A stretch of DNA of 64,000 nucleotides from Candidatus Marinarcus aquaticus (GCF_004116335.1 NZ_PDKN01000005.1:124001-188000); one strand, 5' to 3'; counted from the stretch's first letter, positions 1 to 7,538 are shown. The notes: generated by a model from the sequence alone, not told the origin. A program made the numbers and translations.

Positions 1-21
1 TTATATTTTTCTACAATTATT

Positions 22-35
22 CTGATGTACATCAA
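22..35. promoter_or_regulatory. Crp/Fnr-family binding site upstream of the first DUF4242 gene
   Basis: The sequence CTGAT-GTAC-ATCAA matches the Fnr-type consensus TTGAT-N4-ATCAA at nine of ten defined positions. It lies about 33 bases before the start of the DUF4242 gene. A Crp/Fnr regulator is encoded at 3168-3785, and a related palindrome lies at 2249-2264. That this regulator binds here is an inference. Confidence 0.45.
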
Positions 36-67
36 AAACTAATTAGAAAATCAAATAAAGGAAAAAA

Positions 68-364
68 ATGAGTAACCTAAAGTTTTTCATTGATACACAT
101 GACAAAAATAGTGAGACTTTTCCAGCCAGTATTACACCTGAACAAATGGAAGGTTTTTATCAAAAGTATGAAGCTGCTTGTGCCCAAGAAGGTGTAATCT
201 CTCTTCGAATACATGTAGGCTTTGAAGATGGAAAAGCATTCTGTTTTAATATGGCACCTAATGTAGAAGCTGTCAAAAGAGTCCACGATAAAGTTGGATT
301 ACCCTATGAGAGTATCACAGAAGTTAATACCATCACTCCAGGTGACTTAGCACTATTAAGTTAA
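68..364 (+). CDS. DUF4242 family protein, cytoplasmic copy
   Basis: A 98-residue soluble protein without a signal peptide. Its C-terminal half, with the segment FCFNMAP followed by VKRVHDKVGLP, matches my memory of the DUF4242 family, small ferredoxin-fold proteins; at least one Streptomyces member is described as nickel-binding. A ribosome binding site (AAAGGAAAAAA) precedes the ATG. The next gene (433-885) is a near-identical paralogue at protein level but carries a Tat signal. DNA of the two copies is almost the same from about position 80 on, at an offset of about 521 bases, so this is a recent tandem duplication. A Crp/Fnr-like site sits upstream. The biochemical function is unknown. Confidence 0.8.
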   Translation: MSNLKFFIDTHDKNSETFPASITPEQMEGFYQKYEAACAQEGVISLRIHVGFEDGKAFCFNMAPNVEAVKRVHDKVGLPYESITEVNTITPGDLALLS

Positions 365-376
365 TCCAATCATATT

Positions 377-406
377 TACTTGTAATGCCATTTGGCATTA
401 CAAGTA
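377..406. repeat. Perfect palindrome after first DUF4242 gene (copy 1)
   Basis: Arms of 13 bases (TACTTGTAATGCC and its reverse complement) surround a 4-base loop. There is no clear T-run after it, so it may be a weak terminator, an mRNA-stabilising hairpin or an operator. The same arms recur at 896-924 after the second DUF4242 gene. Confidence 0.75.
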
Positions 407-432
407 CTCCAAAAATTCATAAAGGAATCAAA

Positions 433-885
433 ATGAACCATGATAATTCAACCAATGAAATTATGGATGATGAATTAAATCGACGAGAGTTTATTAAAAA
501 AGCAGGCATAGTAGCTGGAATAGTGGCATTATCCTCTCCTCTTACACCACTGACACTCAATGCCAGTAAAATAAAGAAAAATCTAGTTGAAGGTAAGATG
601 AAGTTTTTTATTGATACCCATGATAAAAATACTCAAACTTTTCCAGCAGATATTACACCTAAACAAATGGAAAGTTTTTATCAAAAGTATGAAGCTGCTT
701 GTGCCCAAGAAGGTGTAATCTCTCTTCGAATACATGTAGGTTTTGAAGATGGAAAAGCATTCTGTTTTAATATGGCACCTAATGTAGAAGCTGTCAAAAG
801 AGTCCATGATAAAGTTGGATTACCATATGAGAGTATCACAGAAGTAAATACTATTACACCTGCTGATTTAGCTTTATTAAACTGA
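433..885 (+). CDS. DUF4242 family protein with Tat signal, exported copy
   Basis: A 150-residue protein starting at the ATG preceded by AAAGGAATCAAA; an in-frame upstream start at 385 would lie inside the palindrome and is unlikely. Residues 1-60 hold a twin-arginine signal: RREFIKKAG, then a hydrophobic stretch. The rest (from MKFFIDTHDK) is a DUF4242 domain nearly identical to the product of 68-364. The same domain is therefore made for both cytoplasm and periplasm. Tat export usually means folding, often with a cofactor or metal, before transport, which would fit a metal-binding role, but that is an inference. Neighbours are periplasmic haem proteins. Confidence 0.8.
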   Translation: MNHDNSTNEIMDDELNRREFIKKAGIVAGIVALSSPLTPLTLNASKIKKNLVEGKMKFFIDTHDKNTQTFPADITPKQMESFYQKYEAACAQEGVISLRIHVGFEDGKAFCFNMAPNVEAVKRVHDKVGLPYESITEVNTITPADLALLN

Positions 886-895
886 TTTTATTGAT

Positions 896-924
896 ACTTG
901 TAATGCCCACTTGGCATTACAAGT
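896..924. repeat. Perfect palindrome after second DUF4242 gene (copy 2)
   Basis: Arms ACTTGTAATGCC and the reverse complement (12 bases) flank a 5-base loop. They repeat the palindrome at 377-406. It lies between the convergent DUF4242 gene and peroxidase gene, where a bidirectional terminator would make sense, although no strong T-run follows. Confidence 0.75.
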
Positions 925-939
925 TAATTACTTTATTTA

Positions 940-2199
940 TTACTTAAGATATTCTACAATTTCACCATCTACTGATTTGAAAAATGCAACCAAATCATCA
1001 ATCTCTTTTGGCGTTAATTGATTTCTGGTTTGGTGAACACCCATAAGATTAATGGCATCTTGAAGTTTATTTACACTTCCATTATGAAAGTAGGGTTTTG
1101 TTTGTACAATATTTCTTAATAAAGGTACTCGAAAATATTTTTCCTTACTCTTTGAACCCAAAAAGTCTCCTTTATTTTCAAAAGGAAATGGTATTTTTGT
1201 GATGATACTTTTTTTAACTTCTGTTTGATTATTTACATGACAACTGTTACAGGCTGTTGATGTCATAACTTTTAACCTCTGATTATCAACAATTCGATGA
1301 AAAAAACCTTTATCCATCAATTTAAAATCTTCAAAGCCCATTGAATACTTTATATAATCAATTTTTTGTTCATTAGTATTAAAGTTTTTATTTTTTAACA
1401 TGCTTAATACAGTAAAGTAATTTCTTTTTATTTGAGCAATTCTTTGAGGTGTGGTTAGACTCCAAATATGATGATATGTTAAGGGAAACTTTCTAATTTC
1501 TTGTCCTCCAAGTCCTATGCCATTATGACAACCTACACAGCCTTTTGTAATAAATAGATTTAAGCCCTCTTTTTCATTCGAACTTAAAGCATTTTCATTA
1601 CCCGTTAAAAACTTATCATATCTTCCTTTTGTAACCAAAGTCTTTTCATAAACTGCTATAGCCTCTACAATTTTTTCAAAAGAAATTTTATCACTTCCAA
1701 AAGCATATTTAAAAAGTTCTTTATATGGTGTTTTTTCTTTTATTCTTTTTTCTGCTAGTTCAGGTGTTATTGCCATTTCAAATGGAGCTTGAAGAGGACC
1801 TTTCGCCTGTTCTTTTAAAGTATCAGTTTCCCCATTCCAAAACAGTTTTTTTGAAAAAGCAGTATTTAAAACAGTTGGTGTATTTAAATGGAAAGGATTT
1901 TTTAATCCTTTATGTCCTATTGCTGTTGGAATTCCATCGGCACCACCTTTTTTAAAATTATGACATGAAGCACAACTGATATCTCTGTTTTTGGATAACT
2001 CTTTTTCAAAAAATAACTTTTTACCCAATACTACTTTTTCTTTTGATACATTTTTATACTCTAGTTTTAACTCAAGTAATAATGATTCAAGATCACTTGG
2101 CACTGGTCGCAGCCCATTTTTATAAGCTTTTGTAATAAGTTCAAAATCCTCAGTTGCAAATAGACATATACTCATTAGTATTATTAATATGCATTTCAT
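940..2199 (-). CDS. Cytochrome c peroxidase / MauG-like protein with three haem c sites
   Basis: A 419-residue periplasmic protein. I chose the ATG at 2199 because it follows AAAGGAGAAAAT and opens a signal peptide (MKCILIILMSICLF). Haem sites are CASCH (residues 76-80), CVGCH (221-225) and a third, CNSCH (317-321). The first two and the C-terminal PYFHNGS region belong to the dihaem peroxidase family, which reduces hydrogen peroxide with electrons from small cytochromes c. The third site lies in an inserted segment of roughly 100 residues between haem 2 and PYFHNGS; usual family members are about 320-350 residues with two haems. GPLQAPFEM resembles the family's catalytic-Glu region. It is divergent from a dihaem cytochrome c gene at 2321, a plausible electron donor. 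Confidence 0.85.
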   Translation of the reverse strand: MKCILIILMSICLFATEDFELITKAYKNGLRPVPSDLESLLLELKLEYKNVSKEKVVLGKKLFFEKELSKNRDISCASCHNFKKGGADGIPTAIGHKGLKNPFHLNTPTVLNTAFSKKLFWNGETDTLKEQAKGPLQAPFEMAITPELAEKRIKEKTPYKELFKYAFGSDKISFEKIVEAIAVYEKTLVTKGRYDKFLTGNENALSSNEKEGLNLFITKGCVGCHNGIGLGGQEIRKFPLTYHHIWSLTTPQRIAQIKRNYFTVLSMLKNKNFNTNEQKIDYIKYSMGFEDFKLMDKGFFHRIVDNQRLKVMTSTACNSCHVNNQTEVKKSIITKIPFPFENKGDFLGSKSKEKYFRVPLLRNIVQTKPYFHNGSVNKLQDAINLMGVHQTRNQLTPKEIDDLVAFFKSVDGEIVEYLK

Positions 2200-2248
2200 A
2201 TTTTCTCCTTTAGTTGTTCTAATCTTAGTTAAAAAGTCTGTTTTGGTT

Positions 2249-2264
2249 TGTGATAGCAATCACA
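2249..2264. promoter_or_regulatory. Crp/Fnr-type palindrome between peroxidase and cytochrome c genes
   Basis: TGTGATAGCAATCACA is a perfect match to the Crp half-sites TGTGA-N6-TCACA and can also be read as GTGAT-N4-ATCAC. It lies in the 121-base divergent intergenic region and could control both genes. The regulator encoded at 3168-3785 is the obvious candidate; this is an inference. Confidence 0.55.
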
Positions 2265-2320
2265 TAAAAAAATAAAATTAGCAGATATAGTTTTATAAAT
2301 AGACAATAAGGAGAAGAAAA

Positions 2321-2950
2321 ATGAAATATATCATTATAGGCGGGATTACAATTATAGTTACATTATTAATATCAAAAGTATACACAGTAGTCAATTTAAT
2401 GTATTTTAATAAATATCCTGAACAAAAAATAAAAATTGTACAGCAAAAATCAATAGATACTCAAATAGTCAAAACAGGAGAAAATTTATATATGGTTTAT
2501 TGTACTTCCTGTCACGGGCAAGATGGTAAAGGAAATAAAGGTAAAGCGCATGATCATACAAAAAGAATATCTAAAAAATCAGTGATTCATGCTATAGAAA
2601 ATGGTGCAAAGAATTTTATTAGTCACTACTCGTCAGCTATGCCATCAGGGCTTATTGATAAACATGAGATAAATGAAATTGCTCAATATGTTGCAAAAGG
2701 ATTCAAAGGAACAAAACCAAAATTATGGGATAGATGTGCTTCATGTCATGGAGAGAATGCACAAGGCATTGCATATATAGCACCTAATATTAAAAACTAT
2801 ACTGATGATTTAATCATGACAATATTACATGATGGAAAAAAAGGAGCTATTGGTACCATGCCAAGTTTTAAAGGTAGATTAACTATGGCTCAAATGAAAT
2901 CTATTGCGATGTATATTAGAGAATTAGGGAAAAAGTATGACAAACTGTAA
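2321..2950 (+). CDS. Membrane-anchored dihaem cytochrome c
   Basis: A 209-residue protein with an N-terminal hydrophobic segment (residues 3-27) that probably stays as a membrane anchor, followed by two class I cytochrome c domains. Haem sites are CTSCH at 61-65 and CASCH at 139-143; likely axial methionines lie in AMPSG (about 107) and TMPSF (about 186). Such proteins carry electrons in the periplasm. A ribosome binding site (AAGGAGAAGAAAA) precedes the ATG. The gene is divergent from the three-haem peroxidase and overlaps the next small gene by 14 bases, so it may feed electrons to the peroxidase. The exact subfamily is not certain. Confidence 0.85.
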   Translation: MKYIIIGGITIIVTLLISKVYTVVNLMYFNKYPEQKIKIVQQKSIDTQIVKTGENLYMVYCTSCHGQDGKGNKGKAHDHTKRISKKSVIHAIENGAKNFISHYSSAMPSGLIDKHEINEIAQYVAKGFKGTKPKLWDRCASCHGENAQGIAYIAPNIKNYTDDLIMTILHDGKKGAIGTMPSFKGRLTMAQMKSIAMYIRELGKKYDKL

Positions 2951-3113
2951 TCTTACTTTTTTTGGAGTCATATTAAGACTGATTGTGGGTTTTTCTTTAA
3001 TTTATTATGGATATCTAAATAGTAACTATTTTATCTTAGTTATTGGATTTATTCCATTACTTAGATTGAGTTACTATTTTTTATTTGTAAAAAACAGAAA
3101 TGTTAGTAATTAA
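2937..3113 (+). CDS. Small membrane protein, DUF2892/YgaP-like
   Basis: A 58-residue protein whose ATG lies inside the end of the cytochrome c gene (14-base overlap), indicating translational coupling. It has two hydrophobic helices, with GVILRLIVGFSLIYYGY and LVIGFIPLLRLSYYF. The pattern (R-x-IVG, GY, a second helix starting with IGFIP) resembles the DUF2892 family found also at 23148-23360, but the usual Cys-Pro motif of that copy is missing. No function is known. Confidence 0.65.
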   Translation: MTNCNLTFFGVILRLIVGFSLIYYGYLNSNYFILVIGFIPLLRLSYYFLFVKNRNVSN

Positions 3114-3167
3114 TAATGCTATAAAAACCTTTTTGCCACAATAACAATATAAAACAAAAGGAAAGTT

Positions 3168-3785
3168 ATGGAACTTTTAGATTATCACTGTTTTAATGGT
3201 TTAAATGAACAAGAACAAAATAAAGTAATGCAAAATGCAAGAAGTGTGATTATTCCAAGTGAGCATATTCTATATTATACAGGAGATATTTGCAACGATG
3301 TACTATTTTTAAAAAGTGGAAGTGTAAAAGTATATATTCAACCTAATGAAATTGGGGTTGAAGAGATGACACTTTATGAATTAAATAGTGGTAGTCAATG
3401 TATAGTAAATCTTTTTAGTACCATCAGCTCTTCGGCTACATTAGCAACAGCACAAACCATTACTCCAATTGAAGGTTGGTTAATACCTAAAGAGACGGTA
3501 TTATGGCTTATCAATACTTCTCCTGCTTTTCGTGAGTTTAAAATGGATATTTTTGGTAAAAGGTTAAACTCTTTAATAGCTTTGATTTCAGATGTTAAAT
3601 TCACTACTATTGAACAACGGTTATTGAACTGGTTATATGTGCAAGGTCGAGATAGTATCAAAATCACCCATGACAAAATTGCTTCAATCATTGGAGTGAC
3701 TCGAGAAACAGTAAGTAGAAATCTTAAAAAACTTGAACAACAAGGATATATTAAATTGGGTCGAGGAGTAATAGCACTTACATAG
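3168..3785 (+). CDS. Crp/Fnr family transcriptional regulator
   Basis: A 205-residue protein with an N-terminal cyclic-nucleotide-binding-type beta-barrel (about 1-115) and a C-terminal winged helix. The recognition helix reads VTRETVSRNLKKLEQQGYI; the E-x-x-S-R pattern is like Fnr and predicts TTGAT-type half-sites. The N-terminal domain lacks the clustered cysteines of an iron-sulfur Fnr (only scattered Cys8, Cys42 and Cys78), so a direct oxygen-sensing cluster is unlikely; haem or nitrosative signals are possible. It follows the cytochrome genes after 54 bases and probably controls them through the palindromes at 22-35 and 2249-2264. Confidence 0.85.
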   Translation: MELLDYHCFNGLNEQEQNKVMQNARSVIIPSEHILYYTGDICNDVLFLKSGSVKVYIQPNEIGVEEMTLYELNSGSQCIVNLFSTISSSATLATAQTITPIEGWLIPKETVLWLINTSPAFREFKMDIFGKRLNSLIALISDVKFTTIEQRLLNWLYVQGRDSIKITHDKIASIIGVTRETVSRNLKKLEQQGYIKLGRGVIALT

Positions 3786-3849
3786 ACTCCTATTTTGTTC
3801 AAAGTACTTAACTCAAAGTTTTTTGAATAACTATAAAAATAGTATGTAG

Positions 3850-3878
3850 TTGACTGATTGTTCAACTCATGCTACAAT
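3850..3878 (+). promoter_or_regulatory. Sigma-70-type promoter of the tetR gene
   Basis: TTGACT, a 17-base spacer and TACAAT lie 23 bases before the tetR start. The -35 box begins the sequence TTGACT-GATT-GTTCAA, an imperfect version of the TTGACT-N4-AGTCAA operator seen twice at 4484-4536, which suggests autoregulation. Confidence 0.6.
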
Positions 3879-3900
3879 ATAAAAAAACAAAGGAGTCTTA

Positions 3901-4470
3901 TTGCCAACAAGTAAAGAACATTTATTACGAATTGCCTTTGAAGAGATTTATCACAATGGTTACGCAGCAACATCGGTGGATAAGATTTTAAAAAAAGCCA
4001 ATATGAACAAAGGAAGCATGTATCACTTCTTTAAATCAAAAAAAGAGTTGGTGCTGGCAGTGATTGATGAGCGAGTAAAAAACTATATTGAAGATAAATA
4101 CTCAGTACTTCTTAAAGTTGAGAATAATATCTGTGAAGCTTTGATGGATTTAATCAAAGAGAGAAACAGTTTTGATTTCTCTTGTGGTTGTAAACTTAAT
4201 AACTTAGTACAAGAGCTCTCACCTAAAGACAGCGATTTTAAAATTGCACTGGAGCGTGTGTATATCAAATTTGAAAGCATCATTGAAGAGGTTTTAAACA
4301 AAGCCGTTGCTAACAATGAAATCACCCACTCTGATACAAAAGCACTCTCTATGTATGTGGTTGCTTCCATTGAAGGGTGCTTAGGTACAGCTAAAAAATC
4401 ACAAGATGGAACGTATTTTCATACGTGTATCTCTCAACTTGAATATTTTCTAAATACCCTTAAAAAATAG
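3901..4470 (+). CDS. TetR/AcrR family transcriptional repressor
   Basis: A 189-residue regulator starting at a TTG preceded by AAAGGAG. Residues 1-50 form the TetR DNA-binding domain, with TSVDKILKKANMNKGSMYHF as helix-turn-helix and KSKKELVLAV after it. The C-terminal part is a ligand-binding domain with a Cys pair (CGCK) reminiscent of YxaF/LmrA-like TetR proteins. Palindromes of the form TTGACT-N4-AGTCAA lie immediately downstream in the promoter of the peptide and hydrolase genes, and a degenerate version overlaps its own promoter. It probably represses the hydrolase unit and itself; the inducer is unknown. Confidence 0.85.
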   Translation: MPTSKEHLLRIAFEEIYHNGYAATSVDKILKKANMNKGSMYHFFKSKKELVLAVIDERVKNYIEDKYSVLLKVENNICEALMDLIKERNSFDFSCGCKLNNLVQELSPKDSDFKIALERVYIKFESIIEEVLNKAVANNEITHSDTKALSMYVVASIEGCLGTAKKSQDGTYFHTCISQLEYFLNTLKK

Positions 4471-4483
4471 ATTATTTAAAAAA

Positions 4484-4536
4484 ACTTGACTAATCAGTCA
4501 AGTTTCTGCTATAGTGTTAATTGACTAAACAGTCAA
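4484..4536 (+). promoter_or_regulatory. Promoter with two TetR-type operators
   Basis: Operator 1 (4484-4503) has 8-base inverted arms ACTTGACT/AGTCAAGT around 4 bases. Operator 2 (4521-4536) is TTGACT-AAAC-AGTCAA. A sigma-70-type promoter is embedded: TTGACT at 4486-4491, an 18-base spacer and TATAGT at 4510-4515. One operator covers the -35 box and the other sits just downstream of the -10 box, so bound repressor would block transcription of the peptide and hydrolase genes. Confidence 0.7.
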
Positions 4537-4572
4537 GTATTTGATGGATGATATTTTTACAAGGAGTATCTC

Positions 4573-4653
4573 ATGTCACAAATAATTGGAACCCTTATAT
4601 TATGCACATCATTGATTTTACTCATTGTTATGACTCTCAGTGAAAAAGTCTAA
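4573..4653 (+). CDS. 26-residue single-span membrane peptide
   Basis: This short reading frame has a strong ribosome binding site (AAGGAG, 7 bases before ATG) and lies right behind the TetR-controlled promoter. The product is nearly all hydrophobic, a single membrane helix (about residues 4-21) ending in LSEKV. It resembles no family I know. Its position as first gene of the operon could mean a regulatory leader peptide or a small membrane protein. Confidence 0.5.
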   Translation: MSQIIGTLILCTSLILLIVMTLSEKV

Positions 4654-4691
4654 ACGATAGATGCATATGTAGGAATAAAAAAGGAAAAAAG

Positions 4692-5240
4692 ATGAATAAA
4701 GCATTGGTCATTATTGATATTCAAAATGATTATTTTAAAGAAGGAAAATGTGAATTGGTGTGTTCAAAAGAAGCGAGTTTAAATGCGCAAGCTCTTTTAA
4801 ATGCATTTCGAATAAAAAAATTGCCCATCATTCATATACAACATGTGAATATACGGAAAGGTGCAACATTTTTTATGCCCAATACGCAAGGAGTAGAGAT
4901 ACATAAAAATGTGGCTCCCAATAGCAATGAAACAGTGATAAAAAAACATTATCCTAACAGTTTTTTAGAGACCAATTTGGAAGATGTTTTAGAATCTTTG
5001 AAAGTAAAAGAGTTAGTCATATGTGGAATGATGAGTCATATGTGTGTCGATTCAACGGTTCGTGCAGCTTTTGATAAAGGGTATGTGTGTGAAGTGGCAC
5101 ACGATGCATGTGCAACAAAAGATTTAACGTTTAGTGATAAAGTTGTCTCAGCTAACGAGGTGCATCATGCTTTTATGGCAGGGTTAAATTACCTTTTTGC
5201 CAAAGTCAAAAGTACACACGAGTTGTTGCCATTGATTTAG
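4692..5240 (+). CDS. Isochorismatase-like cysteine hydrolase
   Basis: A 182-residue soluble hydrolase of the isochorismatase/nicotinamidase superfamily. The catalytic triad can be read: Asp9 in VIIDIQNDYF, Lys85 in KHYPNSF and Cys118 in GMMSHMCVDSTVRAA. The family cleaves amides or vinyl ethers; the substrate cannot be read from the sequence. It is the last gene of the TetR-controlled unit, which suggests a stress-inducible or catabolic role. Confidence 0.85.
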   Translation: MNKALVIIDIQNDYFKEGKCELVCSKEASLNAQALLNAFRIKKLPIIHIQHVNIRKGATFFMPNTQGVEIHKNVAPNSNETVIKKHYPNSFLETNLEDVLESLKVKELVICGMMSHMCVDSTVRAAFDKGYVCEVAHDACATKDLTFSDKVVSANEVHHAFMAGLNYLFAKVKSTHELLPLI

Positions 5241-5431
5241 AGTTTAAAAGGGATGGTTTTATCTTTTATTTCTGTTTAGCATAACCGCCATAGCAATGGC
5301 TGAAACTATGTGAATCTTTTTTAGTATTATAGTTATATGCATTGTTTATTCGAGATTTATTTTTACTCCTTGATGTGCTTTTATTTTTAAAAAGAGTATA
5401 ATAAAAATAGAGAAAAAATAAGGAGTATATC

Positions 5432-5785
5432 ATGAAAACGCAACTGAAAATAGGTGCACTTTTAGTGTCATTATTCTGTATTGTGCCATTTGGTTTGAGT
5501 GCTGAAAATATGCCTGTACGTGGACCCATGTCATTTGAGATGTATGACGTGGACAAAGATGGTTTTATCAGTGAAAAAGAGTTTTATGACGTTCGTGCAA
5601 AACGTATGGAGCAAAAAGCCAATATGGGAATGCCCATGAGAAATGCAGGCAATGCCCCTGATTTTAATGCTTTTGATAAAGATAAAGATGGTAAAATCAG
5701 TGAGCTTGAGCTTTTAAAAGGTCAAAACGAACGTATGCAAGAAAACAGAGCTAATAAGGGCTTCAAAGGAAATATGCAACAATAG
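5432..5785 (+). CDS. Periplasmic EF-hand protein
   Basis: A 117-residue protein with a signal peptide ending near GLSA and two EF-hand loops: DVDKDGFISEKEF (39-51) and DKDKDGKISELEL (82-94). Both have the Asp and Glu ligands for calcium. The C-terminal tail is rich in Arg, Asn and Gly. It follows AAGGAGTATATC. The stop codon lies inside a strong hairpin (5780-5810). It probably binds calcium in the periplasm; the partner is unknown. Confidence 0.8.
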   Translation: MKTQLKIGALLVSLFCIVPFGLSAENMPVRGPMSFEMYDVDKDGFISEKEFYDVRAKRMEQKANMGMPMRNAGNAPDFNAFDKDKDGKISELELLKGQNERMQENRANKGFKGNMQQ

Positions 5786-5810
5786 AGTATGAATTTTTCA
5801 TACTCTATTG
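5780..5810. terminator. Strong hairpin over the EF-hand gene stop codon
   Basis: A 14-base perfect stem (CAATAGAGTATGAA and its complement) closes on a 3-base loop. No T-run follows, so termination may be incomplete; the next gene starts 22 bases later with no obvious promoter of its own. Confidence 0.5.
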
Positions 5811-5832
5811 AGTATGATGACTTAGGAGTTGC

Positions 5833-6753
5833 ATGTTAAAAAAAAGTGTTACACTTTTCCCTCTTTGGGCTATTCTTTTTTCCCTTTTATCATATCTTCA
5901 ACCCAACTTAGTTGTTGGCTTTAAAAGTTGGATTATTCCACTGCTTATTACCATTATGTTTTGTATGGGAATTACCCTTAAAATTGAAGATTTCAAACGT
6001 GTATTAAAACGTCCTAAAATGATCGCTTTGGCTGTTTCATTGCAGTTTTTATTGATGCCATTGGCAGCATTTATTATCTCAAAATTGTTTGAATTATCGA
6101 ATGAACTGTTAGTGGGGATGGTGCTTGTAGGAGCGGTTTCAGGTGGTACGGCATCTAATGTGATTGCTTATTTAGCCAAAGCAGATGTGGCTCTTTCTAT
6201 TACCATGACAGTGGTTTCTACACTGCTTTCTATTATTGTGACTCCTTATTTGACACTTTTGTATGTGGGGCAAACCGTACCCGTACCGGCAACAAGTATG
6301 CTTTTAAGTATTTTAAAAATTGTCTTTATTCCCGTGGTTGTGGGTCTTATTTTAAATCATTATTTTCATCGTTTTATTGATAAAAGGCATGATTTCTTCG
6401 CATTTTTATCAATTATAGCAATTGTATTTATTATTGGTATTATCATTGGATTAAATCAACAAAAAATCGCCACCATTGCATTGTCATTGATGTTGGCTAT
6501 TATTTGCCATAATTTTGTGGGATTAGTGGGTGGTTTTTATATCACCAAATGGTTTGGCTTTGATTATAAAAGTTGTAAAACCGTCGCCATTGAAGTTGGG
6601 ATGCAAAACTCAGGATTGGCAGTGGTATTAGCCATGAAATATTTTACCGCTTTAGGCGCATTACCTGGCGCCATTTTTAGTATTTGGCATAATATCTCTG
6701 GTTCAATTATTGCAGGGTATTGGGTGAAAAAAAGTGAAAAGGAAAACAGATGA
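5833..6753 (+). CDS. Bile acid:sodium symporter (BASS) family transporter
   Basis: A 306-residue inner-membrane protein with about ten predicted helices. The segment GAVSGGTASNVIAYLAKADVA matches, from memory, the crossing region of BASS/ASBT-type transporters, which carry bile acids, pantoate, pyruvate or other organic anions with sodium. The end (EVGMQNSGLAVVLA) is the second crossing motif. It overlaps the following methyltransferase by four bases (ATGA). The substrate is unknown. Confidence 0.85.
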   Translation: MLKKSVTLFPLWAILFSLLSYLQPNLVVGFKSWIIPLLITIMFCMGITLKIEDFKRVLKRPKMIALAVSLQFLLMPLAAFIISKLFELSNELLVGMVLVGAVSGGTASNVIAYLAKADVALSITMTVVSTLLSIIVTPYLTLLYVGQTVPVPATSMLLSILKIVFIPVVVGLILNHYFHRFIDKRHDFFAFLSIIAIVFIIGIIIGLNQQKIATIALSLMLAIICHNFVGLVGGFYITKWFGFDYKSCKTVAIEVGMQNSGLAVVLAMKYFTALGALPGAIFSIWHNISGSIIAGYWVKKSEKENR

Positions 6754-7538
6754 ATTACCAAGATATTGATTTTAATGAGTTGTATAAGAAACAAAAACAA
6801 GCTTCAACATTTAAACTCAAAGATAGACAAGCATGGAATAAAAAAGCACCTTCTATGAATAAAAAGATTCATAAAAGCATTTATAACGACGAACTGCTTT
6901 CTCACATCAATTTTGATGAGTGTTCCTCTTTTCTTGATGTGGGGTGTGGAGTGGGAAATATCAGTATCAAAGCAGCCCAAAAAGTGAAACAAGTGTATGC
7001 TTTGGATTACTCTGATGTGATGTTGGAATTGTTGAATGAAAACATGCAAAAACAGAGTGTGCAAAATATCTCACCTATACAAGCTTCTTGGGAAGATGAT
7101 TGGAAGGATATTCCAGAAGCTGATATAGTTTTAGCTTCACGATCAATGGAAGTTGTGGACATGAAAGATGCCCTAACAAAAATCAATGCTAAAGCCAAAA
7201 AAAGAGTCTATATCACCTATAAAGTGGGTGGCAGTTTTGTAGATAAAAAAATCTTAAAAGTGCTAAATAAACAGATATTTGATAAACCCGATTATATCTA
7301 TGTATTAAATATTTTATATGGCATGGGTATTAATCCAACACTGACGTACTTAAAAAGTGAAGGGCGACGAGAGCAGTATGACTCCAAAGAAAATTTTATA
7401 AAGAGCGTGCAATGGAGTCTGGATACGTTAACTTCACAGGAGATTGAGAAGCTTGAAGACTATTATGATGGTTTAGATGATGAAGATGCTCAAGCGGAAC
7501 AGTATAACTACTGGGCACTGATTGCTTGGGAGAAGTAA
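6750..7538 (+). CDS. Class I SAM-dependent methyltransferase
   Basis: A 262-residue protein with motif I FLDVGCGVGNISIKA and an acidic motif II in VYALDYSDVMLE, binding S-adenosylmethionine. The N-terminal 50 residues (YKKQKQASTFKLKDRQAWNK) are typical of a proteobacterial group of unknown acceptor. It starts at the ATGA overlap with the BASS transporter, so the two are probably translated together. It converges with the exporter at 7539. Confidence 0.8.
   Translation: MNYQDIDFNELYKKQKQASTFKLKDRQAWNKKAPSMNKKIHKSIYNDELLSHINFDECSSFLDVGCGVGNISIKAAQKVKQVYALDYSDVMLELLNENMQKQSVQNISPIQASWEDDWKDIPEADIVLASRSMEVVDMKDALTKINAKAKKRVYITYKVGGSFVDKKILKVLNKQIFDKPDYIYVLNILYGMGINPTLTYLKSEGRREQYDSKENFIKSVQWSLDTLTSQEIEKLEDYYDGLDDEDAQAEQYNYWALIAWEK

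Noticed and set aside
385-432. Upstream start for the second DUF4242 gene
   Set aside because: This start lies in the palindrome, lacks a ribosome binding site and would place extra residues before the Tat signal; the ATG at 433 has a good site.
5266-5431. Minus-strand frame ending in a Ser/Asn/Lys-rich tail upstream of the EF-hand gene
   Set aside because: It runs into the EF-hand gene, has no ribosome binding site and no recognisable domain; the 190-base gap is better read as promoter region.
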